Notes under the pieces: model-generated
Told to the model about the DNA's origin: nothing
What the model saw: the letters and a program-made list of their open reading frames with translations, nothing else
The model's database searches: none
In this document: one piece after another, positions 18,450 to 26,312 of the stretch
How the letters are laid out: each line of letters begins with the position of its first letter
How positions within the stretch are numbered: the stretch's first letter is position 1
Origin: an uncultured Roseburia sp.
GTDB lineage: Bacteria > Bacillota > Clostridia > Lachnospirales > Lachnospiraceae
Reading direction: 5' to 3'
DNA length: 44,762 bases
Assembly (NCBI GenBank): GCA_947383215.1
Contig: CANDCP010000021.1
Location: 1 to 44,762 of the forward strand
Position numbers and translations under genes: made by a program

Positions 18450-18478
18450 TTGAATTTATCGCTGTAATATGATAAATT
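18450..18478 (+). promoter_or_regulatory. Promoter and inverted-repeat operator before the ibrAB-like pair
   Basis: TTGAAT (18450-18455) and TAAATT (18473-18478) are a moderate -35/-10 pair at 17-bp spacing. A perfect 8-bp inverted repeat, AATTTATC (18453-18460) and GATAAATT (18471-18478), overlaps both elements around a 10-bp centre. This suggests regulated expression. A weaker upstream candidate is the extended -10 TATAAG at 18374. Nothing else was recognised in the 18318-18527 gap. Confidence 0.45.
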
Positions 18479-18527
18479 AACTTTTATATGGAAAAATATG
18501 GTAATTTTACCAGAAGGGGGAACATAT

Positions 18528-19859
18528 GTGGTTAGGGAATACATCGGAAAAAATGTGTATGATGTTCTGCAGGATCGCCTGAGGCTGATTTTTGAGGAGT
18601 TTGACAATATCTATATATCCTTCTCGGGAGGAAAGGACAGCGGTTTGCTTTTAAACCTTGTCTTAGATTATCAGAAGAAGTATTATCCCGAAAAAAAGAT
18701 AGGCGTTTTTCACCAGGATTTTGAGGCGCAATATACCGTGACGACAGAGTACATAGAGAGAACGTTTGATAAAATAAAGGACGATGTCGAGGCTTTTTGG
18801 GTCTGCCTTCCGATGGCGACAAGGACGGCTCTAAGCAGCTACGAAATGTTCTGGTATCCGTGGGACGATACGAAAAAGGACAGCTGGGTGAGGAAAATGC
18901 CGGAGAAAGAATATGTGATTCATCTTGGCAATAATCCGATTACGACCTACAAATATAAAATGCATCAGGAGGATCTGGCAAAGCAGTTCGGAAGATGGTA
19001 CCGGCAGTCGCACGGAAACGGGAAGACAGTTTGTATGCTGGGGATGCGCGCGGATGAATCGCTGCAAAGATACAGCGGATTTTTAAATAAGAAGTACGGC
19101 TATAACGGCGAGTGCTGGATCAGCCAGCAGTTCAAGGACGTCTGGTGCGCCTCGCCGCTGTACGACTGGACGCTTTTGGACGTCTGGCATGCAAATTATC
19201 TGTTCAATTACGATTACAATAAGCTGTACGACCTCTATTACAAGGCGGGACTGAAGGTGCGCCAGATGCGTGTGGCATCGCCGTTTAATGATTATTCAAA
19301 GGATTCGCTGAATTTATATCGGGTTCTCGATCCGGAAATGTGGGGGAAGCTGCTCGGGAGGGTGCAGGGCGCAAATTTCACCTGTCTCTATGGAAAATCG
19401 AAAGCGATGGGTTATCGGAATGTGACGCTGCCGCCGGGGCATACATGGGAGTCCTATACAAGGTTTCTTTTGGATACGCTGCCGACCAGGCTGCGCAACA
19501 GCTATGCGAAGAAATTTAATACTTCCATCAAATTCTGGCATGAGACGGGAGGCGGTCTGGACGAGGATACCATACGGGAGCTGGAAGAACACGGATATCA
19601 AATAAAAAGGAACGGAGTGTCTAATTATACGCTGAATAAGAAATCGAGGATCGTGTTTACCGGGAAAATTCCGGATGACACGGACGATATCAAATCGTCA
19701 AAAGATATCCCGAGCTGGAAACGGATGTGTTACTGTATTTTGAAAAACGATCACATCTGCCGGTTTATGGGATTTGGATTGAGCAGGCAGGAGCAGAAGC
19801 GTGTGGATGTGATACGGCGCAAATATAAGAGTATTGAGGAGATAAATTATGGAGTATAA
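18528..19859 (+). CDS. IbrA-like PP-loop PAPS-reductase-family protein (DUF3440 type)
   Basis: This 443-aa protein has the PP-loop ATP-pyrophosphatase motif SFSGGKDSG (SGGKDS at 33-38) of the PAPS-reductase/sulfotransferase family, and an extended C-terminal half resembling DUF3440 proteins such as E. coli IbrA. The core activates a substrate by adenylation; a role in sulfate reduction is unlikely because no assimilation genes are near. GTG 18528 is chosen over ATG 18498, as AAGGGGG (18514-18520) sits seven bases upstream and the ATG lies before it. The gene overlaps the following ParB-like gene by 11 bp, reproducing the IbrA-IbrB arrangement. In E. coli that pair activates eib surface-protein genes; the biochemistry is not known to me. 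The function here is unassigned. Confidence 0.88.
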   Translation: MVREYIGKNVYDVLQDRLRLIFEEFDNIYISFSGGKDSGLLLNLVLDYQKKYYPEKKIGVFHQDFEAQYTVTTEYIERTFDKIKDDVEAFWVCLPMATRTALSSYEMFWYPWDDTKKDSWVRKMPEKEYVIHLGNNPITTYKYKMHQEDLAKQFGRWYRQSHGNGKTVCMLGMRADESLQRYSGFLNKKYGYNGECWISQQFKDVWCASPLYDWTLLDVWHANYLFNYDYNKLYDLYYKAGLKVRQMRVASPFNDYSKDSLNLYRVLDPEMWGKLLGRVQGANFTCLYGKSKAMGYRNVTLPPGHTWESYTRFLLDTLPTRLRNSYAKKFNTSIKFWHETGGGLDEDTIRELEEHGYQIKRNGVSNYTLNKKSRIVFTGKIPDDTDDIKSSKDIPSWKRMCYCILKNDHICRFMGFGLSRQEQKRVDVIRRKYKSIEEINYGV

Positions 19860-20382
19860 AAGTCCGGTCTATCAGGTGATTTCGGTGCCGATCGAGAAAA
19901 TAAAAGCAAATACATATAATCCGAATGCAGTTGCGCCGCCGGAGATGAAGCTTCTATATGAAAGCATCAAGGAAGACGGTTATACGATGCCGATTGTATG
20001 CTATTATACGGAACCGCAGGATGTTTATATTATTGTCGACGGGTTTCACCGCTATCGCGTAATGCTGGAGCATCCGGATATCTATGAGCGCGAAGAGGGA
20101 AAACTGCCGGTCTCTGTGATCGATAAGCCGATCGATCAGCGAATGGCGAGTACGATACGCCATAACAGGGCGCGCGGAAGCCATGATGTTGAGCTGATGA
20201 GCAATATCGTAAAGGAACTGCATGAGCTTGGGCGTTCCGACGCATGGATTTCAAAACATCTTGGAATGGAGAGAGATGAGATATTGCGGCTGAAACAGAT
20301 TACCGGGCTTGCGGCGCTGTTTAAGGATGTCAAGTTTGGGAGAGCGTGGAGACCGGCGGAAGACGACGAAGATGAAATGTGA
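19849..20382 (+). CDS. IbrB-like ParB/Srx-fold protein
   Basis: This 177-aa protein has a ParB N-terminal (ParB/sulfiredoxin-fold) domain: the opening VPIEKIKANTYNPNAVAP (13-30), the nucleotide-site motif DGFHRYRV (64-71, matching the G-E/F-H-R-R pattern of ParB proteins), and RHNRARGSH (104-112). A short helical segment at about 128-154 (GRSDAWISKHLGMERDEILR) looks like the ParB helix-turn-helix. There is no C-terminal dimer domain, so it is not a chromosome-partition ParB. The acidic tail ends EDDEDEM. Its start overlaps the upstream ibrA-like gene, so the two are translated together and probably act together. It may bind DNA or act as a nucleotide-dependent switch or nuclease; none of these is shown. 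Confidence 0.88.
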   Translation: MEYKSPVYQVISVPIEKIKANTYNPNAVAPPEMKLLYESIKEDGYTMPIVCYYTEPQDVYIIVDGFHRYRVMLEHPDIYEREEGKLPVSVIDKPIDQRMASTIRHNRARGSHDVELMSNIVKELHELGRSDAWISKHLGMERDEILRLKQITGLAALFKDVKFGRAWRPAEDDEDEM

Positions 20383-20390
20383 TTTTTCTG

Positions 20391-20419
20391 GTGAAAAAAG
20401 CTGGTTGGTATGTTATAAT
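20391..20419 (+). promoter_or_regulatory. Promoter of the beta-helix gene
   Basis: A perfect -10 TATAAT (20414-20419) with an extended TGT in front lies 17 bp after GTGAAA (20391-20396), a 4/6 match to the -35 consensus. It begins right after the ibrB-like stop, so the next gene has its own transcript start near 20426. No terminator separates it from the ibrAB-like pair, so read-through is also possible. Confidence 0.65.
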
Positions 20420-20493
20420 TCCCGTATAGCTTGGCGGGTTTAAATTGGCGTTGCCCGGCTGGACACGAATGGCAGAAAGGGAATGGTGGAGCT

Positions 20494-23418
20494 ATGCGGT
20501 ATGACGGAAAATCAGTTTATCAGGAGAAATTTGAAGATGCGTGCGGTCTCTTTTTTACGGAGGAGGAGTTTCCGCGGTTGAGAGAGTGTCGCGACGACGT
20601 AAGCGCTGTGTTGCAAAGCGCCATAGGGCGTCTGATCGAAGAGCAGAGCTATGGGATTCTTTATATACCGGAAGGGGAGTATCGGCTGAAGGATACGGTG
20701 AGAATACCGCCGTCGGTTCGTCTGATCGGCTATGGGAAATGCCGTCCGGTGTTTGTGCTTCCGCCGGATACCGCCGGATATGAGGGCGGGGCGGCCTGCG
20801 TCCGGGATGATCCGATGCAGATGTTTATGGGAGGATATCCGGGTGCGAAATACATGTTCTGGTTTATCGGAGATAAGGGGATCTATGACGAGGAGCCGAG
20901 GGACGCGGATGCCGCGACCTTTTACAGCGCGATCAGCAACATTGATTTTCGGATCGAGGGGAATAATCCCGGAGCAATTTGCGTTCGCGCACATTTTGCA
21001 CAGCACGGTTTTATCAGCCATTGCCATTTTGAGCTGGGAGGCGGGCTCGCGGGGATTTTTGACGTCGGAAATGAGATGGAGGATCTGACGTTTTGCGGGG
21101 GCGATTACGGAATTGTCTGCCGGATGTGCTCTCCGGGATGGCCGTTTGCGCTTCTCGATTCCACGTTTGAACGGCAGAGGAAGGCGGCGGTATTATCGGC
21201 TATGACGGGTTTTAGCGGATTTCGTCTGAAAATTTCCGACACGCCGAAGGCATTTGATTTATATTTAAAGGATACATGGGAAAAACTTTATTTAGAAGAT
21301 TGTATCTTTGAAAATATAGGGGAAGAGGCTGTGACGATGTATAACACAGGCAGCGTAATCCAGCAGACAAATCTGGTCCGTCTTTTCTGCAAAAACGTTC
21401 CGGTTTTGGTAAAGAAGGCGGAAGAAGGCGATGCCATGCGCGTGGACGAGGATATTTATATGGTAGAAGAATATTCCTACGGCTACACAATGCGCGAGGG
21501 AGAGGACGCGTCGCACCGGGAAACCATAAAGATTGCCCCGCTAGACGGGCTGCCGAAGCTTTTAGAGAGCGATATTCCGCCGGCGCCGCCGATGCGCCTG
21601 TGGGTATCCGTGAAAAAATACGGCGCAAAGGGAGACGGGGCGACGGACGATACGAGGGCGATTCAGGCGGCTTTGGATGCGGAAGAGACGTTGTATTTCC
21701 CGCAGGGAATCTATAAGATCACGGATACGTTATATCTGAGGGAAAACAGCTGTCTTCTCGGCATGAGCCCGATTACGACGCAGATTGTAATTGAGGACGA
21801 TACGCCTGCCTTTGGAGGCTTCGGCGAGCCAAAGGCGCTTATCGAGACCGCGGAGGGAGGCGGCGCGTATCTGAACGGAATCGGGATAGACACGGGAGGG
21901 AAGAATCCGAGGGCGGCGGGCATTAAGTGGATGGCCGGCGAGACATCATATATGAACGACGTAAAATTTGTCGGCGGACACGGACTGATGTTTCGGGACG
22001 GAAGAAATGCGTACGCATATCTCTACAATGCCAGCAGAACTGCGGATTATGATCCGGACCGGATTTGGGATTACCAGTATGCGAGCTTATGGATTACAAA
22101 GAATGGGGGCGGGGTGTTTAAGGATCTCTGGAGCGCGAGTCCGTATGCGGAGGCCGGGATTGCGATTACGAATACAAAGACAAAAGGGCGCATGTATGCG
22201 ATTTCGCTGGAGCATCATGTCAGAAATGAGATCAAGCTGTATCGCGTTGAAAACTGGGCGTTTTACGCGCTTCAGACGGAAGAGGAAAAGGCGGAAGGGC
22301 TTGAATGCCTGCCGCTTGAAATTGTTTCCTGCAAAAATCTGACGTTCGCCAATTATTTTCTGTTTCGGGTTGTGGCGGTAAACCGTTCCTATGAGACCGG
22401 AATACGGGTCTATGACAGCAGGGACATTAGATTTTTGAATCTGCATAATAAAGCTCAGATGCAGTACGTGTTCATGCTGACCCTGGAAGATAAGACGACA
22501 GGGTTTTACGCGAAATCTCCCGAGTATGCGCGTTTAGATATTACGGGAACAACGCGCAGGGAAGCGCGGCGGGAGGCCGGGTATGAGGTTCTGGCGGAAG
22601 GCTTTGATTTTGCGCAGGGAGCCGTTTTAGATGAGGACGGCAATTTGTACTGGTGCGACAAGGCATATAAGAGAATTTATCGATACGACGCGAAAAAGGG
22701 ATTTGCGGCTCCGTTTTTGGACATTCATTTCACGCCGTCGGCGCTTGCATTGGATCAGGCGGGAAATCTGCTGGTGGCGGTGGATTACGCGGAATTGAAA
22801 AAAACCGTGCCGGGACAGTCGTTTCAGAGCCATGACGTTACGAATTTTCATCCGTTTTTTTCCTGGTTTTACAAACGGGGGGAGAAGGCGTATGCGGTTT
22901 CCCTGGACGATCCCTTTAACACAATGCGGCCGCTGAAAAAAATTCCGGCTAAACAGGGCGAACCGGAGACGGTCATTCGTCCGGCGCAGCTCGACTATCC
23001 CGGAATGTTTTCCATAGTTGCAAAAGAAAAAATTGCGGACTACTATATGGCTCCGGATCAAAAGACGGCGCTGCAGGGAACCATAGATTTGGCGAGGAGC
23101 CTTTTGCTGAAACCGGCCGTTGCGGGGAACGAGTTTTTGATTACGGATGACGCGGGCAGGAAAGTATATTCCTGTCAGGTGACGCCGGGCGGTAATTTTT
23201 CTTCCATGGATCAAGTTGCGGCAAGAGGAGAGTACGGAGCGGTGAGGGCGGAAGACGGAATTGTCTGGACGGTGGACGATATGCTGTACGGGTTTTCGCA
23301 CGGCGAGGCGGTACAGACGAAGACGGCGCCGAGAGATTCTTACGCGGTGCTTTGCGGCCGGGATATGTTTTATATTATAGGGAGGAACAAAATTTATCGC
23401 CGTCAAAAAGCAGACTAA
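20494..23418 (+). CDS. Double right-handed beta-helix (pectate-lyase-3-like) protein with C-terminal propeller-like domain
   Basis: This 974-aa protein has no signal peptide or membrane segment. Two pectate-lyase-superfamily beta-helix openings are visible: SYGILYIPEGEYRLKDTVRI near residue 50, and VSVKKYGAKGDGATDDTRAI near residue 370, the classic start of Pectate_lyase_3 / rhamnogalacturonase-like and phage tailspike folds. From about residue 700 the sequence changes to repeats such as VLDEDGNLYWCDKAYKRIYRYD and ALALDQAGNLLVAVDY, resembling an SMP-30/NHL-like beta-propeller. ATG 20494 follows GGTGGAG; a longer in-frame reading from TTG 20431 lacks a ribosome site. A cytoplasmic location and unknown carbohydrate substrate are inferred. 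Catalytic residues were not identified, so an enzyme activity is not claimed. Confidence 0.85.
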   Translation: MRYDGKSVYQEKFEDACGLFFTEEEFPRLRECRDDVSAVLQSAIGRLIEEQSYGILYIPEGEYRLKDTVRIPPSVRLIGYGKCRPVFVLPPDTAGYEGGAACVRDDPMQMFMGGYPGAKYMFWFIGDKGIYDEEPRDADAATFYSAISNIDFRIEGNNPGAICVRAHFAQHGFISHCHFELGGGLAGIFDVGNEMEDLTFCGGDYGIVCRMCSPGWPFALLDSTFERQRKAAVLSAMTGFSGFRLKISDTPKAFDLYLKDTWEKLYLEDCIFENIGEEAVTMYNTGSVIQQTNLVRLFCKNVPVLVKKAEEGDAMRVDEDIYMVEEYSYGYTMREGEDASHRETIKIAPLDGLPKLLESDIPPAPPMRLWVSVKKYGAKGDGATDDTRAIQAALDAEETLYFPQGIYKITDTLYLRENSCLLGMSPITTQIVIEDDTPAFGGFGEPKALIETAEGGGAYLNGIGIDTGGKNPRAAGIKWMAGETSYMNDVKFVGGHGLMFRDGRNAYAYLYNASRTADYDPDRIWDYQYASLWITKNGGGVFKDLWSASPYAEAGIAITNTKTKGRMYAISLEHHVRNEIKLYRVENWAFYALQTEEEKAEGLECLPLEIVSCKNLTFANYFLFRVVAVNRSYETGIRVYDSRDIRFLNLHNKAQMQYVFMLTLEDKTTGFYAKSPEYARLDITGTTRREARREAGYEVLAEGFDFAQGAVLDEDGNLYWCDKAYKRIYRYDAKKGFAAPFLDIHFTPSALALDQAGNLLVAVDYAELKKTVPGQSFQSHDVTNFHPFFSWFYKRGEKAYAVSLDDPFNTMRPLKKIPAKQGEPETVIRPAQLDYPGMFSIVAKEKIADYYMAPDQKTALQGTIDLARSLLLKPAVAGNEFLITDDAGRKVYSCQVTPGGNFSSMDQVAARGEYGAVRAEDGIVWTVDDMLYGFSHGEAVQTKTAPRDSYAVLCGRDMFYIIGRNKIYRRQKAD

Positions 23419-23535
23419 CAATATGAAAGTGAGTCATATGCCGGCTTTCAGCCTGAATTGTCAGAAAAATATGGAAAAACAGGAGAAAAATACATCAAAT
23501 CCGTATCAAGTTTTTAATGATATTTAAAAAAAATG

Positions 23536-23544
23536 TGATACAAT
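23536..23544 (+). promoter_or_regulatory. Extended -10 element before the deacetylase gene
   Basis: TGATACAAT (TACAAT 23539-23544, with the TG extension at 23536-23537) lies 31 bp before the chosen start. No good -35 was found at the usual distance, which extended -10 promoters tolerate. The rest of the 23419-23557 gap is AT-rich with no gene seen. Confidence 0.45.
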
Positions 23545-23575
23545 AAAAAGAGATTTTATGACCGGGGGTTCATAC

Positions 23576-24571
23576 ATGGAAGATAAAACCAATACAGGTC
23601 TGAAAAAGCAGCGTGAGCGCAGAAAACGGATTAACCGCATAAAAGTGGGATTGATGATGTTTATGCTGGTGTGGATGACGGTTTCAATGGTTGTGTGCAT
23701 AACACTTGTGATAAAAGTATATTCTCTGGAACGTCAGGTTGGCATTATGGCGCAGAGCAGCGTCTGGACGGGACAGATGAACAAGCAGGAGAACGAAGCT
23801 GAAAATTATCAGGAATATGACGCGCTGGAAGATACGGAGAACGACAAGGGAACAGAGAGTATTTTTGACCGTGTGAAGCTGGCGACGGGAAAGATTATGA
23901 GTTCGGCGGACAAGTCAAACCGTGCGGAGGAAGGCGATGAGTTAAAGGTATACCTGACGTTTGACGACGGGCCAAGCTCGAATACGGCTGCAATTTTGGA
24001 CACACTTGCAAAATATAATATAAAGGCAACCTTCTTCGTTGTGGGAAAGGATGACGAGGAGTCAAAGCTTCTGTACAAGAGGATTGTGGACGAGGGGCAT
24101 ACGCTTGGAATGCATTCCTATACGCATAAGTACAGCGCGCTATATGACTCGCTGGAGGGGTTTGAGGCGGATTTCTCCAGAATCCAGAATTTTCTGTATG
24201 ACGTGACGGGAGTGGACAGCAGGTTTTACCGTTTCCCGGGGGGGAGCAGTAACCGGGTCAGCAACGAAGATATGGAAAAATTTATTTCTTATTTAAACGA
24301 GCAGGGAATCACGTATTTTGACTGGAATGTTTCCAGCGGCGACGCGACTTCGCAGGCTTATACTTCGGATGAGCTGGTTGAGAATGTGGTTACGGACGTC
24401 GTAAAATATAAGACGTCGGTAGTCCTGATGCACGATGCGGAGACAAAATCGGCGACAGTGGAGGCGTTGGAGCCGATGATCGAGGCGCTGCTTGCTCTGG
24501 ACGCCCACATATTGCCGATAGACGAGAATACAACTGCGATTCAGCATATCACTGCAGACAGAGTAAAATAA
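23576..24571 (+). CDS. Membrane-anchored polysaccharide (peptidoglycan GlcNAc) deacetylase
   Basis: This 331-aa protein has a basic N-terminus, one transmembrane helix at about 24-47, a charged linker to about 120, and a C-terminal NodB-homology domain facing outward. NodB motifs are intact: YLTFDDGPSSNTAAI with catalytic Asp130 and metal-ligand Asp131, HSYTH with His180 and His184, the FYRFPGGSSN segment, FDWNVSSGDA, and VVLMHDA near the end. It probably removes acetyl groups from peptidoglycan GlcNAc, as PgdA-type enzymes do, giving lysozyme resistance. Substrate is inferred from family. ATG 23576 follows GGGGG by eight bases; ATG 23558 lacks a good site. The next gene is a bactofilin, and a cell-envelope link between the two is plausible. 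Confidence 0.92.
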   Translation: MEDKTNTGLKKQRERRKRINRIKVGLMMFMLVWMTVSMVVCITLVIKVYSLERQVGIMAQSSVWTGQMNKQENEAENYQEYDALEDTENDKGTESIFDRVKLATGKIMSSADKSNRAEEGDELKVYLTFDDGPSSNTAAILDTLAKYNIKATFFVVGKDDEESKLLYKRIVDEGHTLGMHSYTHKYSALYDSLEGFEADFSRIQNFLYDVTGVDSRFYRFPGGSSNRVSNEDMEKFISYLNEQGITYFDWNVSSGDATSQAYTSDELVENVVTDVVKYKTSVVLMHDAETKSATVEALEPMIEALLALDAHILPIDENTTAIQHITADRVK

Positions 24572-24579
24572 CGGCAAAG

Positions 24580-24595
24580 CCCGGCTTTTGCCGGG
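24580..24595 (+). terminator. Hairpin between deacetylase and bactofilin genes
   Basis: CCCGGC (24580-24585) and GCCGGG (24590-24595) form a strong 6-bp stem with a TTTT loop. No T-run follows, so it may be a partial terminator or an mRNA stabiliser rather than a full stop. Confidence 0.4.
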
Positions 24596-24628
24596 ATCGT
24601 GTAAATACAAATATATGGAGGAAAAGAG

Positions 24629-25588
24629 ATGAGTTTTTTTAAAGACTTTAAGGACGATTTGTCTCAGGCGGTCAATGAGCTGATGCCTGGGGAGGAGAAT
24701 CCGGTTTCAAATGAGATGGAAGACGATGACGATATGGTGGTGAATACCCTGGAAAGCGATCTGGATGTAGAGACAGAGCTTTCAAAGCTTGACGGTCTTT
24801 TGGAGAAGGTCTCAAGGGATGTGAACAACCCGAAACCGTCGGAGGAGCGGGCCGTGAAGCCGGAGACCATCAATAAGATCGAGGCCGTTCCCGTGATGTC
24901 GAATACGCGCAGGCCGAACCTTGAGAAAAAGGAGGCGGCGAAGCCGAAAGAGGAGGCAAAGCAGCCGCCGGTGGAAGAGACAACTGAGAAAACGACAGGA
25001 AATAAAACGTTAGAAAGCCCGAAGAGGGTTGAGGAGGATAAAGAAATGAGCGAATTAAATAACGATTTAGAGCAGGTAAACACAATGGGAGACGATGCGC
25101 TGGCAATTTCAATCGCCGACGGCGAAATTTCCGATGAGGTTTCCGTTATTACAGAGGGGACAAACATCAAAGGAAATATGGAATCAGCGGGTTCTCTGGA
25201 TATCAGAGGGGCAATAGAGGGAAATGTGGCATGTAACGGCAAGCTTGTCGTAACGGGAACGATCAACGGAAACAGCACGTCTTCGGAGTTTTTTGCGGAT
25301 GCGGCGAAAATTGAGGGAGAGGTTACGAGCACGGGAACCGTGAAGGTCGGACTTGGTTCAGTAATTATCGGAAATATTTCCGCAACCTCGGCGGTGATTG
25401 CAGGGGCGATCAAAGGCGATATTGACGTGCAGGGGCCGGTTGTCGTCGACACCTCGGCGGTAATTATGGGAAATATCAAATCGCGTTCCGTACAGATTAA
25501 TAACGGCGCGGTTATCGAGGGATTCTGTTCTCAGTGCTACGCGGAAGTAGATGTGGAAAGTCTCTTTGGCGGCAAGAAGGTAAAATAA
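24629..25588 (+). CDS. Bactofilin (polymer-forming cytoskeletal protein) with acidic N-terminal extension
   Basis: This 319-aa protein has a C-terminal bactofilin beta-helix at about 150-300, with repeating short strands such as VITEGTNIKGNMESAGSL, IRGAIEGNVACNGKLVVTGT and VVVDTSAVIMGNIKSRSVQI. These domains polymerise without nucleotide and scaffold cell-wall enzymes. The first roughly 145 residues are acidic, low in complexity and likely disordered (MEDDDDM; a run of Lys/Glu/Pro around 90-130), much longer than in minimal bactofilins. Two Cys occur near the end (GFCSQCY). ATG 24629 follows GGAGGAAAAG. It lies between a wall deacetylase and pyrH, with pyrH starting one base past its stop, so it is co-transcribed with pyrH. 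Confidence 0.9.
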   Translation: MSFFKDFKDDLSQAVNELMPGEENPVSNEMEDDDDMVVNTLESDLDVETELSKLDGLLEKVSRDVNNPKPSEERAVKPETINKIEAVPVMSNTRRPNLEKKEAAKPKEEAKQPPVEETTEKTTGNKTLESPKRVEEDKEMSELNNDLEQVNTMGDDALAISIADGEISDEVSVITEGTNIKGNMESAGSLDIRGAIEGNVACNGKLVVTGTINGNSTSSEFFADAAKIEGEVTSTGTVKVGLGSVIIGNISATSAVIAGAIKGDIDVQGPVVVDTSAVIMGNIKSRSVQINNGAVIEGFCSQCYAEVDVESLFGGKKVK

Positions 25589-25589
25589 T

Positions 25590-26285
25590 ATGAAAAGAAT
25601 CTTATTAAAGTTGAGCGGCGAGGCTCTGGCCGGCGAGAAGAAGACCGGATTTGACGAGCCTACCGTGACAGAGGTCGCCCGCCAGGTGAAACAGCTTGTC
25701 GATAAAGAAATACAGGTGGGGATTGTGATTGGCGGCGGCAATTTCTGGCGTGGACGTACCAGCGAGACAATAGACCGTACGAAGGCCGATCAGATTGGGA
25801 TGCTGGCCACGGTTATGAATTGTATTTATGTGTCGGAGATATTCCGCTCGGCGGGGATGAAGACGCAGATACTGACGCCGTTTGAGTGCGGCAGCATGAC
25901 AAAGCTTTTTTCCAAGGACCGTGCAAATAAATACTTTGATCACGGGATGGTCGTCTTTTTTGCGGGCGGAACCGGACATCCGTATTTTTCGACGGATACG
26001 GGAATCGTACTGCGCGCCGTTGAGATGGAAGCGGACGGGATTTATCTTGCGAAGGCGATTGACGGCGTCTATGACAGCGATCCGAAGACCAATCCGGCTG
26101 CGGTGAAATACCAGGAGGTGTCGATACAGGAAGTGATTGACCGGAAGCTGGCCGTCGTAGATTTGACGGCGTCGATTATGTGTATGGAAAATAAAATGCC
26201 GATGTATGTTTTTGGCCTGAATGAGGAGAACAGCATTATAGATGCGGTTGCAGGAGAGTTTAAAGGCACAAGGGTGACCGTGTAG
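25590..26285 (+). CDS. pyrH: UMP kinase
   Basis: This 231-aa amino-acid-kinase-family enzyme phosphorylates UMP to UDP in pyrimidine nucleotide synthesis and is feedback-regulated by UTP and GTP in many bacteria. Sequence landmarks are KRILLKLSGEALAG at the N-terminus, GIVIGGGNFWRG, the DQIGMLATVMNCIYV helix, VFFAGGTGHPYFSTDTG, and the C-terminal ENKMPMYVFGL. Length is normal. It starts one base after the bactofilin stop, and the distance to frr (27 bp) is standard for the pyrH-frr pair found in most Firmicutes. The usual tsf and rpsB upstream partners are not here; a bactofilin takes that place. Confidence 0.97.
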   Translation: MKRILLKLSGEALAGEKKTGFDEPTVTEVARQVKQLVDKEIQVGIVIGGGNFWRGRTSETIDRTKADQIGMLATVMNCIYVSEIFRSAGMKTQILTPFECGSMTKLFSKDRANKYFDHGMVVFFAGGTGHPYFSTDTGIVLRAVEMEADGIYLAKAIDGVYDSDPKTNPAAVKYQEVSIQEVIDRKLAVVDLTASIMCMENKMPMYVFGLNEENSIIDAVAGEFKGTRVTV

Positions 26286-26312
26286 CCTGTCGGAATAGAA
26301 GGAGACGGAATC

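Noticed and set aside
22627-23421. Open frame of 264 codons on the minus strand at the end of the beta-helix gene
   Set aside because: Arg/His-rich shadow of a supported gene, no start context.
17462-23557. Prophage or integrative element
   Set aside because: No integrase, recombinase, structural phage gene or tRNA attachment site is visible; only accessory content supports mobility.
24664-25479. Open frame of 271 codons on the minus strand inside the bactofilin gene
   Set aside because: It mirrors the repetitive bactofilin codons; Ser/Thr-rich with no recognisable domain.
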